Assembly (NCBI GenBank): GCA_028704385.1
Contig: JAQVLA010000015.1
Span: forward strand, 22,924-86,923
DNA length: 64,000 nt
Reading direction: 5' to 3'
Source of the DNA: Bacteroidales bacterium
Lineage (GTDB): Bacteria; Bacteroidota; Bacteroidia; Bacteroidales; F082
The notes below the pieces were generated by a model, which was not told the origin of the DNA, searched no databases, and saw only the letters and a list, made by a program, of their open reading frames with translations. Shown here one piece after another: positions 28,796 to 36,908 of the stretch (positions are counted from its first letter, which is position 1; each line of letters begins with the position of its first letter). The translations under genes were made by a program, and so were the position numbers.

Positions 28796-30193
28796 ATGAC
28801 ATTGATCAAATCAATTTCCGGCATCCGGGGAACCATTGGAGGCAAACCCGGAGAAGCACTCACCCCTTTAGATATTGTAAAATTTACTGCTGCATTTGTA
28901 ACTCTCATTCGTAAAGAAAGATTGAAAGAACAACTGGTTTTAGTGGTTGGCCGCGATGCCCGGCTTTCGGGATTTATGGTTAACCAGCTGGTATGTGGTA
29001 ACTTACAGGCAATGGGTGTTAAAGTGATTGATATCGGACTGAGTACTACCCCAACGGTTGAGCTTGCTGTTCCGGCTCTGCGGGCTGATGGCGGAATCAT
29101 CCTTACAGCAAGTCATAATCCGGCACAGTGGAATGCTTTAAAACTGCTGAATCATAAAGGAGAGTTTATCTCAGCAGTAGAAGGAGCATGGCTGCTTGAA
29201 CAGGCAGACCAGGAAGAATTTTGTTTTGCATCCATCGAAAAGATCGGTTCCTATGAAAGACAGGATTGCTGGATCGAAAAGCATATCCGGATGGTTTGCG
29301 ACTTGCCACTTGTTGATAGGGATGCCATAAAAAATGCAGGGTTCAGTGTGGCTGTGGATGCTGTAAACTCTACTGGCGGACTGGCAATTCCTGCATTGCT
29401 GCAGGCGCTTGGAGTGGAGGTAATTTACCCTTTGTATTGCGAACCTGATGGTAATTTTCCGCACAATCCCGAGCCTTTGGCAGAGCATCTCACAGCGATA
29501 GCTTCACTGGTAAAAGAAAAGAAAGCAAGTTTAGGCTTTGTGGTAGATCCGGATGTGGACCGGCTGGCCATTGTGGATGAGAACGGACAGATGTTTGGTG
29601 AGGAATATACCCTCGTTGCAGTGGCGGATTATGTGTTGCAACAGCAAGCTGGAAGCACGGTGAGCAATCTTTCGTCCTCACGGGCTTTGCGTGACGTGAC
29701 CCGCAAGCATGGCGGACAATATCAGGCTTCGGCAGTAGGTGAGGTGAATGTGGTGGAGCTGATGAAGCAAACAAATGCCATCATTGGAGGCGAAGGCAAT
29801 GGCGGTGTGATATTTCCTGAATTGCATTATGGAAGGGATGCCTTGGTTGGCGTGGCTTTGTTTTTGACCCATTTGGCCAAAAGCGGCAAAAGTTGTTCAG
29901 CCTTGCGTGCCACCTATCCTGTTTATCATATGTCGAAAAATAAGATACAGCTTGATGCCAAAACCGATGTGGATACCTTATTGAAAATGCTTGCCGGGCA
30001 TTATTCCGATGAGGAAATCAGCACGATAGACGGATTGAAAATAGACTTTGAGCATGGTTGGGTGCATCTGCGTAAATCTAATACTGAACCCATCATCAGA
30101 ATTTATTCGGAAGCCGAAACAGCAGAGCAGGCTGATGCTCTGGCTCATCGTATGATTGAAACTGCACAGCAAATGATAGCGGGTTTGTCATAA
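28796..30193 (+). CDS. glmM: Phosphoglucosamine mutase (GlmM-type phosphohexomutase)
   Basis: A 465-residue alpha-D-phosphohexomutase starting MTLIKSISGIRGTIGG. The phosphoserine loop TASHNP (about residues 102-107), metal loop DPDVDR (about 250) and sugar-binding GEGNGG (about 330) are present. It should interconvert glucosamine-6-P and glucosamine-1-P for cell-wall synthesis; a phosphomannomutase or phosphoglucomutase role is possible. The frame extends upstream to 28658, but that part is not family-like and contains the -7 box. Confidence 0.85.
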   Translation: MTLIKSISGIRGTIGGKPGEALTPLDIVKFTAAFVTLIRKERLKEQLVLVVGRDARLSGFMVNQLVCGNLQAMGVKVIDIGLSTTPTVELAVPALRADGGIILTASHNPAQWNALKLLNHKGEFISAVEGAWLLEQADQEEFCFASIEKIGSYERQDCWIEKHIRMVCDLPLVDRDAIKNAGFSVAVDAVNSTGGLAIPALLQALGVEVIYPLYCEPDGNFPHNPEPLAEHLTAIASLVKEKKASLGFVVDPDVDRLAIVDENGQMFGEEYTLVAVADYVLQQQAGSTVSNLSSSRALRDVTRKHGGQYQASAVGEVNVVELMKQTNAIIGGEGNGGVIFPELHYGRDALVGVALFLTHLAKSGKSCSALRATYPVYHMSKNKIQLDAKTDVDTLLKMLAGHYSDEEISTIDGLKIDFEHGWVHLRKSNTEPIIRIYSEAETAEQADALAHRMIETAQQMIAGLS

Positions 30194-30247
30194 GGTTTTG
30201 TTTTTTGGGGAATATTACTAAATTCGCAAGACGAAAATCGTAATCGC

Positions 30248-30481
30248 ATGGCAAAAAGTTCCAAATCTGCCAAACGGCGGCGCAGGAAGTTTAAAACAAT
30301 CACTTTTAAACTTACCGAAGGGCAGTATCGCTCACTTACGAATTACTGCAAAGCCCGAAAGACAACACCTATCAAACTGATTAAGCGTAATATAGGGAGG
30401 TTTATCACCGCTTATACTTATGATGTGCCACCCGATTTTTATGTTACCGAAAATCAACTGGAGTTATTTCGTGAGGAATAA
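30248..30481 (+). CDS. Small basic hypothetical protein
   Basis: A 77-residue protein with a very basic start (SSKSAKRRRRKFK) and a helix-rich middle 'LTEGQYRSLTNYCKARKTTPIKLIKRNI' that looks like a ribbon-helix-helix or small DNA-binding fold. It lies 54 bases after the mutase in the same direction and 6 bases before the convergent recR. No function known. Confidence 0.6.
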   Translation: MAKSSKSAKRRRRKFKTITFKLTEGQYRSLTNYCKARKTTPIKLIKRNIGRFITAYTYDVPPDFYVTENQLELFREE

Positions 30482-30487
30482 ATTAAT

Positions 30488-31114
30488 CTAAAGATGAAAA
30501 GTTGTCCGATTGAGTATTGATCTGCTTAACGTAACTTCATCTGCATATTCCAGTGCATCACCAATGGCTATGCCTTTTGAAATGGTAGTGACTTTACCTT
30601 TAAAATCATGCAATTGTTTAAAGATGTAGTAGTTAGTTGTGTCGCCCTCTATGGTTGCCGGCAAGGCGAGGATGATTTCATTAAACTGTTCCACATGAGT
30701 GCGTTGTATCAGGCTGTCGATATGAAGGTCAGTGGGGCTGATGCCTTCAACCGGACTGATCACACCACCCAGCACATGATACAAGCCATTAAAAGTGGCC
30801 GTACGTTCAATGGCCAACACATCGCGCAGGTCAGCCACTACACACAGGCTGTTTTCGTCGCGGCGCGGGTTGGCACAGATGGCACAAACAGGAGTGTCGC
30901 TGATGTTATGGCAGCGTTCGCAAAGCAGGATACGAGAACGCATCTGCGTGATTGCCTGGGCCAGAGCTTCCGTTTTGGCAGGCTCTTCGCGCAGCAGATG
31001 CAAGGCCAAACGCAAGGCCGTTTTTTTGCCGATGCCGGGCAAACGGGATAACTCATTCACGGCATTTTCGAGGAGTACAGAGGAATATTCAGACACAGAT
31101 AAGCTTTTTGGCAA
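30488..31114 (-). CDS. recR: Recombination mediator RecR
   Basis: A 208-residue RecFOR-pathway protein: HhH motif 'LPGIGKKTALRLALHLL' near residues 24-40, a C4 zinc finger CERC...CAIC (about 58-75), a Toprim domain (about 80-175) and a C-terminal ATP-like motif. It helps load RecA at gaps. The start appears to be TTG at 31114 (MPKSLSVSEY); no in-frame ATG lies close by. Confidence 0.95.
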   Translation of the reverse strand: MPKSLSVSEYSSVLLENAVNELSRLPGIGKKTALRLALHLLREEPAKTEALAQAITQMRSRILLCERCHNISDTPVCAICANPRRDENSLCVVADLRDVLAIERTATFNGLYHVLGGVISPVEGISPTDLHIDSLIQRTHVEQFNEIILALPATIEGDTTNYYIFKQLHDFKGKVTTISKGIAIGDALEYADEVTLSRSILNRTTFHL

Positions 31115-31149
31115 AAATACGTTATTTCAACTAAGCAAGCTACAACAGT

Positions 31150-31869
31150 ATGATGATGAAATTGAAAACAGTTCGAATTAAATCTTTTCTGACCAAGTTG
31201 ATTTTACTTTCCGTTTTTGGATGGATAATTCCGCAACTTGCACTCGCACAGGAAATGCTTAATCTGTCCGACGAAAACGGAAAAAAAACCGGCCTTTGGA
31301 AAGGCTTTTATCAGGACGGAAGTCTGCGCTACGAAGGCAGTTTTTTAAACGACAGGCCACAAGGTATTTTCAGATATTATGATGAATCCGGCAGATTAAA
31401 AGCTACCAACAGCTTTGACCATACCGGCCGAAAAGCCTGGCACCGGGCATTTGATTCTACAGGGTTTCTGCTGGCAGAGGGCATTTACCTTAATCAGAAA
31501 AAGGATAGTGTATGGACGTATTACAGTGCGGCTGACAGTGCTGTTATTGCCCGTGAAGCCTACCAGTTTGATCAAAAACATGGCCTTTCGGTAACTTATT
31601 ATCCGCAGTCTGGCCAGCCAGCCGAAGAATTATTTTACGAAAATGGAAAACTACAAGGTGTTTGGAATAAATACTTTGATGATGGAACCCTTATGACTTC
31701 AGGTTTTTATGAAAATGACAAATTGAACGGCCCTTTTACTACCTATCATCCTAATGGCCAAGTCAGTATTAGCGGACAATATGAGAATGATCTGCAATAT
31801 GGAATTTGGGAGTTTTTTGATGAAGACGGTAATCTGATCAATACAGAGAAATATAAGATCAGAGAATAA
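31150..31869 (+). CDS. Secreted MORN/YwqK-repeat protein
   Basis: A 239-residue protein with a signal peptide (about residues 12-34, ending ALAQ) and six or more MORN-type repeats of the 'NGxxxGxWxxYxxxG' kind, such as 'LQGVWNKYFDDGTLMTSGFYENDKLNGPF'. Proteins of this type are plentiful in Bacteroidota and are often annotated as YwqK antitoxins, but no toxin gene is adjacent. A second, lipoprotein version is at 36249-36905. Confidence 0.78.
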   Translation: MMMKLKTVRIKSFLTKLILLSVFGWIIPQLALAQEMLNLSDENGKKTGLWKGFYQDGSLRYEGSFLNDRPQGIFRYYDESGRLKATNSFDHTGRKAWHRAFDSTGFLLAEGIYLNQKKDSVWTYYSAADSAVIAREAYQFDQKHGLSVTYYPQSGQPAEELFYENGKLQGVWNKYFDDGTLMTSGFYENDKLNGPFTTYHPNGQVSISGQYENDLQYGIWEFFDEDGNLINTEKYKIRE

Positions 31870-32466
31870 GTTATGGATTGATTTCAGCGCTGGAATCCAG
31901 ATTTTATTGGTAGGAGGTTTCACCCTTATCCGGTGATATTTTCTTTAGAACAGTCAATTGATAAATCTAATTTCAATTGTTATTTGATTATTATTCCTGA
32001 GATAATAATATAATTAACCATTAATTTTCAAGGACGGTCAGGCCAAATAAAAACCGGCCTTACATTCGTTAAATTCAGGATAATTCACAACAGGCGATTT
32101 AATACGGTATTGAAAGTCAATAATGTTTTATGAGTATCACGAATCATGAATAATACTATAATAATTTTCTTTGTTTGTCCTGTCCCAAAAGGGGGCAAAG
32201 TAAATCAATCACTCACGCTCTATTTGCAGGGATAAATTATTGATATTTGGTTAAATACTAAAATTATGTTCATCAATCCCGACAAGCAATTATTATTTTA
32301 AACAGCAGGCTTGAAACGGCTAACTTGATGAAAACTGAATCTGCCTCGTTGATTGAATTAAGCACAAATTGTTAAATTTGGACTGGCTAATGAAAATGAT
32401 TTTTTCTTAACTTACATGATTCACAATGAATTGGTGATGTTATTAATGAGATAAAGTGTAAGATAA
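31870..32466. other. Gene-free AT-rich region with one promoter
   Basis: 597 bases with no supported ORF. A candidate promoter (TTG 32349-32351, 21 bases, TAAATTTG 32373-32380) faces the GT39-like gene. No repeats or RNA genes recognised. Confidence 0.45.
32349..32380 (+). promoter_or_regulatory. Promoter for the GT39-like gene
   Basis: TTG at 32349-32351, a 21-base spacer and TAAATTTG at 32373-32380 agree with the Bacteroidota promoter. The start codon follows 87 bases downstream. Confidence 0.4.
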
Positions 32467-33879
32467 ATGAACATTAAAATACTATTCAGGGATATCCGAT
32501 TCTGGATATTTTTCTTTTTTGTGATCAGATTGATTGGAATTACAGATCCACCCCTGGAAATAGGCCACAATTGGCGACAGTCTACTGTTACGATGGTTGC
32601 CAGAAACTTTTTGGAAGTTGATAACAATATATTTTTCCCGAGAATTGATATTGCCGGCGAAAAAACCGGAATAACGGGCATGGAGTTTCCCTTATTTAAT
32701 TATTTGATTTATCTGGTAGCCAAGATTTTTGGTTATCAACACTGGTATGGCCGGCTCATCAATTTATTGGTGTCATGTGTCGGGCTTTGGTTCTTTTACA
32801 AACTGACGGGTAAATATTTTACCAGACAAACGGCATTTAATGCTACCATCATTTTAACTGTTTCCATCTGGTTTCAGTTTTCCCGAAAAATAATGCCTGA
32901 CACTTTCTCAATGTCGTTGATCCTTGCAAGTATCTATTATGGAAGCAATTATTTAGACAACACATCCCGAAAATATGCCTTGATCCATTTGATTTTTTAT
33001 GGGTTCCTGATGATGCTGGGAACTTTATCAAAACTTCCTTCTGCTTTTCTGCTCGTAGTTTTTGCTGTTTTTGTTTTCAATCGCGGCATTCCTGTAAAAA
33101 GAAAAATTGTCTTTTTTGTTGTTTCATTCATAGGCCTTTTGCCTGTTGTGCTTTGGTATTATTATTGGGTTCCTTATCTGGTAGAAGAATTTGGATTTTT
33201 GCACTTTTTTATGGGTAAAAGTATTAGTCAGGGTTTTGGAGAGATTTTTCAAAACCTGAATGAAACACTTGAGAAGTTTTACGAAACAGCCATAAAATTC
33301 ATTGCATTTGCGCTGTTTATCTATGGGCTGGCCTTGTCATTTGTAAAAAACGACCGTAAGATTTATTTGATTTTTATTTTGACATTTATAAGCTTTTTAA
33401 TAATAATATTTAAAGCTGGGCATACCTTTGCCTATCATAGTTATTATATCGTTCCTTTTGTTCCGGTAATGGCCTTAATAGCAGGGTACGGACTTTCGTC
33501 CATAAGGAATTCAAAGCTTGCGATAATCCTTCTGATTGCCTTGTCCGTTGAAGGTATTGCCAATCAGCAACATGATTTTAGAATCAAAGATAAGGATAAA
33601 GAATTGCTGAGTCTTGAAGATGACCTTAACAAAGTATCGTTGCCGGACGATTTGATCTTGATAAATAGTGGTGAGTACCCCACCCCGATGTATTTTGCTC
33701 ATCGAAAAGGATGGGTCAATAGCAACGAACAAATTAGAGACACGAATTATATTGAATCTCTAAAGGATAAAGGCTTGAAATTTGTAGTAATCCTAAAGAA
33801 GAGTTTTGGAAACGAGATATCTTTATCAAGTTATAAAAAAGTGTTTGAAAATGAGGATTACTGCATTTATGAATTGTAA
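32467..33879 (+). CDS. GT39/PMT-like membrane glycosyltransferase
   Basis: A 470-residue membrane protein with about ten helices. Early 'IGITDPPLEIGHNWRQSTVTMVARNF' with conserved acidic residues before a long periplasmic loop, plus 'YGRLINLLVSCVGLWFFYKL', fits the dolichyl/undecaprenyl-phosphate-mannose transferase (ArnT/PMT) fold. It likely transfers a lipid-linked sugar to a surface acceptor. It stands alone after a long AT-rich gap and has a low G+C content compared with neighbours, so it may be a recent arrival. Confidence 0.72.
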   Translation: MNIKILFRDIRFWIFFFFVIRLIGITDPPLEIGHNWRQSTVTMVARNFLEVDNNIFFPRIDIAGEKTGITGMEFPLFNYLIYLVAKIFGYQHWYGRLINLLVSCVGLWFFYKLTGKYFTRQTAFNATIILTVSIWFQFSRKIMPDTFSMSLILASIYYGSNYLDNTSRKYALIHLIFYGFLMMLGTLSKLPSAFLLVVFAVFVFNRGIPVKRKIVFFVVSFIGLLPVVLWYYYWVPYLVEEFGFLHFFMGKSISQGFGEIFQNLNETLEKFYETAIKFIAFALFIYGLALSFVKNDRKIYLIFILTFISFLIIIFKAGHTFAYHSYYIVPFVPVMALIAGYGLSSIRNSKLAIILLIALSVEGIANQQHDFRIKDKDKELLSLEDDLNKVSLPDDLILINSGEYPTPMYFAHRKGWVNSNEQIRDTNYIESLKDKGLKFVVILKKSFGNEISLSSYKKVFENEDYCIYEL

Positions 33880-33955
33880 GTCGTCGGCTAAATATTGGCT
33901 TATACTATATGATTTCGATTGATTTTATCGGAAGCCTCCGGTAATTAATGCCTAA

Positions 33956-34996
33956 TTACTTCATCAACACAGCCAGTTTTCTGCTTGCCGGAAACTGCTC
34001 CATCAGGGTTTTGAGTAGCACAGTAATGGGTATTGAGAGGATCAATCCAGGAACACCCCACAGATAACCCCAAAACATCAGCATAACCAGCACCGTTATC
34101 ACATTGATGGAAAAGGATTTGCCCATCAGCACCGGCTCAAGCACCGATCCAAAAAGCAGCTGCACTCCCGTATATAAGAGACTTACAAGTAAAATTGTTC
34201 CGGGTGATTCAAGTTCGATAAAGGCAAACAGGGCTGCCAGCACAGTGGCTATCACCGATCCAATCATTTGAACGAAATTGATGGCAAAGGCAAACACTGC
34301 CCAGAAAAGCGGAAAGCTGATACCAAAACTCCAGGCAATCAAGCCAAAACCCAGCCCTGTAAAAAAACTCATCAGAAACTTCACTTTTAAAAACTTCACG
34401 ATACTGCGCTCAATGGCCAAATACGTCTTGATGGTCTGTGTGCGCCTTAGCAAGAGCGATTCATGCATCAGCAGTTTGAAGTTGAATGTGCCCGCCAATA
34501 TCAAAACAAGAAAGAAAAGCGTCATCAGCAGCGTGACCAGCGTCTGCTGAAAAAACATAAAGGTATCTCCAAAATTCTGGTAAAGCTTCTCGTTGATTTG
34601 CGGGTTCATCAAAATGCTTTTTATGGTGCTCTCGCCCTCAACAGTTTGAAAACCCAGCAACTCAGCATGGGGTAAAACCAGATCGCCGATTTTGTCGTCG
34701 AGTTTGTAGTAAAGGATTTCCTTACCTGCCATGATTTCGTTTCCGGTGCGGCTGATCAGCTTAACAGCGCCATAAAAGGTGCCGGCAATGATCAGGATAA
34801 CCGCTGCAAGTGCCAGTATCCGGTGAAGCCCTCTTTTGTGCATCCAACGCAGCATGGGGATAAACAACAACGAAATAAAGAACGCAAACATCAAGGGGGC
34901 AAAGATGAAATGCAGCTCCTTAAGGATATAAAAAACCAGGGGGATGGCCAATACCAGCAGGAGTTTGTTTGTTGTACTCTGATCTTTGAGACGCAT
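33956..34996 (-). CDS. AI-2E family transporter
   Basis: A 346-residue membrane protein with eight or so helices: N-terminal pair 'LLVLAIPLVFYILKELHFIFAPLMFAFFISLLFIPML', central 'LVTLLMTLFFLVLILAGTF', and C-terminal 'LMFWGYLWGVPGLILSIPITVLLK', the most conserved region of the family. Members export varied small molecules or ions; an autoinducer role is not implied. Single gene on the minus strand. Confidence 0.9.
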   Translation of the reverse strand: MRLKDQSTTNKLLLVLAIPLVFYILKELHFIFAPLMFAFFISLLFIPMLRWMHKRGLHRILALAAVILIIAGTFYGAVKLISRTGNEIMAGKEILYYKLDDKIGDLVLPHAELLGFQTVEGESTIKSILMNPQINEKLYQNFGDTFMFFQQTLVTLLMTLFFLVLILAGTFNFKLLMHESLLLRRTQTIKTYLAIERSIVKFLKVKFLMSFFTGLGFGLIAWSFGISFPLFWAVFAFAINFVQMIGSVIATVLAALFAFIELESPGTILLVSLLYTGVQLLFGSVLEPVLMGKSFSINVITVLVMLMFWGYLWGVPGLILSIPITVLLKTLMEQFPASRKLAVLMK

Positions 34997-35050
34997 TGAC
35001 GATTTACTTTTTAAAATGAATGCAGGTAAAAACAGATTTATTTTCTGATC

Positions 35051-35734
35051 TTAATAACACTCCATCTCCGGAAAAGTTTGTTTCACTTTCTGAATCGTGA
35101 GTGCAGCCTTTAAACTGCTTTCTGATTGATCGTTACGTGATAAACGGGCATCCACCTGCATAAAAAGTTTGTCACGGCCTGTGTTTTCGCGATGTAGCAG
35201 ATAAGCTCTTTCGGCCTCAATATTAGCTTCGGTCATCAGCACAGGTATCGTTTTAGTAGCTTCGCAAAAGCTCAAACTGGCAGCATCGGCAAACCAGCGA
35301 TAAGCTCCTGTAATCTCAAAACTAAGCCTGGCAGCACTGTCAGAAGATATTTCGGAGAGGAGGAATTTCTTTTCTTTCAGGATGGATTCACCAGCGTTAT
35401 TTAAAACCTCCAATTGTCTGCCGGACCATCTGGACAACAAACGGCTCTCGTTGCCTCCATCAAGCAGCAACTGTTCGTTTTTGAATTGCCAGTTTCCGGC
35501 ATTAGCCTGCCATTGTGTTTCGTCGTTTACACGTTTCAGCAGCAGGAAGAGGCTGTCGGGTAGCAGCATCACAACCGTGTGCATGGATTCCTGATCTGAA
35601 AAAATGTATGAACCACTGAAATAGTGACCGTTACCATTAAAAACAAAACTTTCTGTTTCCTGTCTTGAAGCTTGCGGTGTGCAGGAGATAAACAGGGAAA
35701 GCAGTGCAGCGAATAGCAAAATTAAGGGTTTCAT
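35051..35734 (-). CDS. Hypothetical lipoprotein
   Basis: A 227-residue protein with a lipobox (LLSLFISC, cysteine 18), so it should be lipid-anchored. The rest has beta-rich repeats ('FSGSYIFSDQ', 'LLLKRVNDETQWQANAGNWQF') recalling NlpE-like or META-like copper/stress lipoproteins, but no diagnostic motif is seen. Its start overlaps the DUF1648 gene by 4 bases, so the two are coupled. Confidence 0.65.
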   Translation of the reverse strand: MKPLILLFAALLSLFISCTPQASRQETESFVFNGNGHYFSGSYIFSDQESMHTVVMLLPDSLFLLLKRVNDETQWQANAGNWQFKNEQLLLDGGNESRLLSRWSGRQLEVLNNAGESILKEKKFLLSEISSDSAARLSFEITGAYRWFADAASLSFCEATKTIPVLMTEANIEAERAYLLHRENTGRDKLFMQVDARLSRNDQSESSLKAALTIQKVKQTFPEMECY

Positions 35735-36240
35735 TTTTGGGATTTCTTGGGTGATAGATTAAGGAAATAAATGATCAAAGGTAAAAACGTGACCGCCAGT
35801 ATCGCGGGCATCAGCCAGACCAACATTCCGGAAGCTTCTTCCTGCCTGGCACTTTGATACATGGCGAAGGTGATAAACAGAAAAATCAGTAATATGCTGA
35901 TCTTGAGCCAACGAATCAAACGCATTGCCAAACGGTACTGAAACTCCCGGTTTTCTGCTGTGATTTTTATTGGGTAGTTAAAGATATGGGGAAATTTATT
36001 GAGCCATGTCAGCCCAACAAAGGTCATTGTTCCAATCAGTTGTAAAACCATTAGAGTGATTTTATTTCCATAGCCATCGGGCTGGCCTTTTACATTAAAG
36101 TGAACGGCAATTTCCTCCGGACTTTCAACATAAGCCCACAGGGCAAAGATCCAGCCGGCAAGCAATAACAAATAACCAAACCATTCAATTTGTATGTCCC
36201 CAGATGTAGGTTTTGGACAGAATTTGGGTTGACTATTCAT
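35731..36240 (-). CDS. DUF1648-domain membrane protein
   Basis: A 169-residue protein with four membrane helices. Residues about 25-75 ('WAYVESPEEIAVHFNVKGQPDGYGNKI') carry the DUF1648 motif found in SdpI-like immunity proteins and sensor-linked membrane proteins. It precedes the lipoprotein with a 4-base overlap. Role unknown. Confidence 0.8.
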   Translation of the reverse strand: MNSQPKFCPKPTSGDIQIEWFGYLLLLAGWIFALWAYVESPEEIAVHFNVKGQPDGYGNKITLMVLQLIGTMTFVGLTWLNKFPHIFNYPIKITAENREFQYRLAMRLIRWLKISILLIFLFITFAMYQSARQEEASGMLVWLMPAILAVTFLPLIIYFLNLSPKKSQK

Positions 36241-36248
36241 GATCCTGA

Positions 36249-36905
36249 TTAATAATCCTGAGGAATTTCTTCGGTCAGCTCACCCGCTTCATAAACTCTA
36301 ATTAGGCTGAGTTTGCCTTCATAATTGAAAAACTCTTCCTTTCCGTGTTTTTTATTGTCTTTGTAACGGGTAATCATACTCACGACCCCGTTTTCGTGAT
36401 AGGCTTTTTGAATGCCGGTTCCCATCTCAAAATCAGCCTTGGCAGCCATATTGCCATCAGCATGAAAGTAGAACCAGGTGCCATCCATCATGCCGTTGGA
36501 ATAAGCTCCTTCTATCATGGTTTTTCCATTTTCATACCATCTGTAATAGGGGCCGTGCAGGGTGTCGTTTTGGTAATATTCACTGATCACTTTTTTGCCT
36601 TCAATGCTATATATCAGAAAAACACTGTCGAGCGAATTATCTTTGTAAAACGCCTCAGATTGCAGTTGACCGTTCTCGTGCCAGCGGGTCATTTTCCCGT
36701 TTAGCTGATTATTTTCATAATAGGCTGTCATCTGCGGGATGCCGTTCTCGTAGTACCATTTGCAATCACCATGAAGCAGTTCGTCCTTGTAGCTTAACTC
36801 TGATTTCAATTTTCCGTTTTCCCAATAGGAAGATTTAGGGCCTGATTCACAGCCGGTAAACACGAAAAGCAAAATTGTCAGAGAAGCAAAAATCACATTT
36901 TTCAT
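36249..36905 (-). CDS. MORN/YwqK-repeat lipoprotein
   Basis: A 218-residue lipoprotein (lipobox FVFTGC, cysteine 19) with about seven MORN-type units such as 'NGIPQMTAYYENNQLNGKMTRWHENGQ'. It is 8 bases upstream of the DUF1648 gene and 3 bases downstream of the LysM gene, so all may be one transcript starting at or above guaA. Function unknown; the annotation antitoxin would be unfounded here. Confidence 0.75.
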   Translation of the reverse strand: MKNVIFASLTILLFVFTGCESGPKSSYWENGKLKSELSYKDELLHGDCKWYYENGIPQMTAYYENNQLNGKMTRWHENGQLQSEAFYKDNSLDSVFLIYSIEGKKVISEYYQNDTLHGPYYRWYENGKTMIEGAYSNGMMDGTWFYFHADGNMAAKADFEMGTGIQKAYHENGVVSMITRYKDNKKHGKEEFFNYEGKLSLIRVYEAGELTEEIPQDY

Positions 36906-36908
36906 CGG

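Noticed and set aside
31150..31869. YwqK-type antitoxin of a toxin-antitoxin pair
   Set aside because: No toxin gene beside it; it is secreted and MORN repeats alone do not show antitoxin function.
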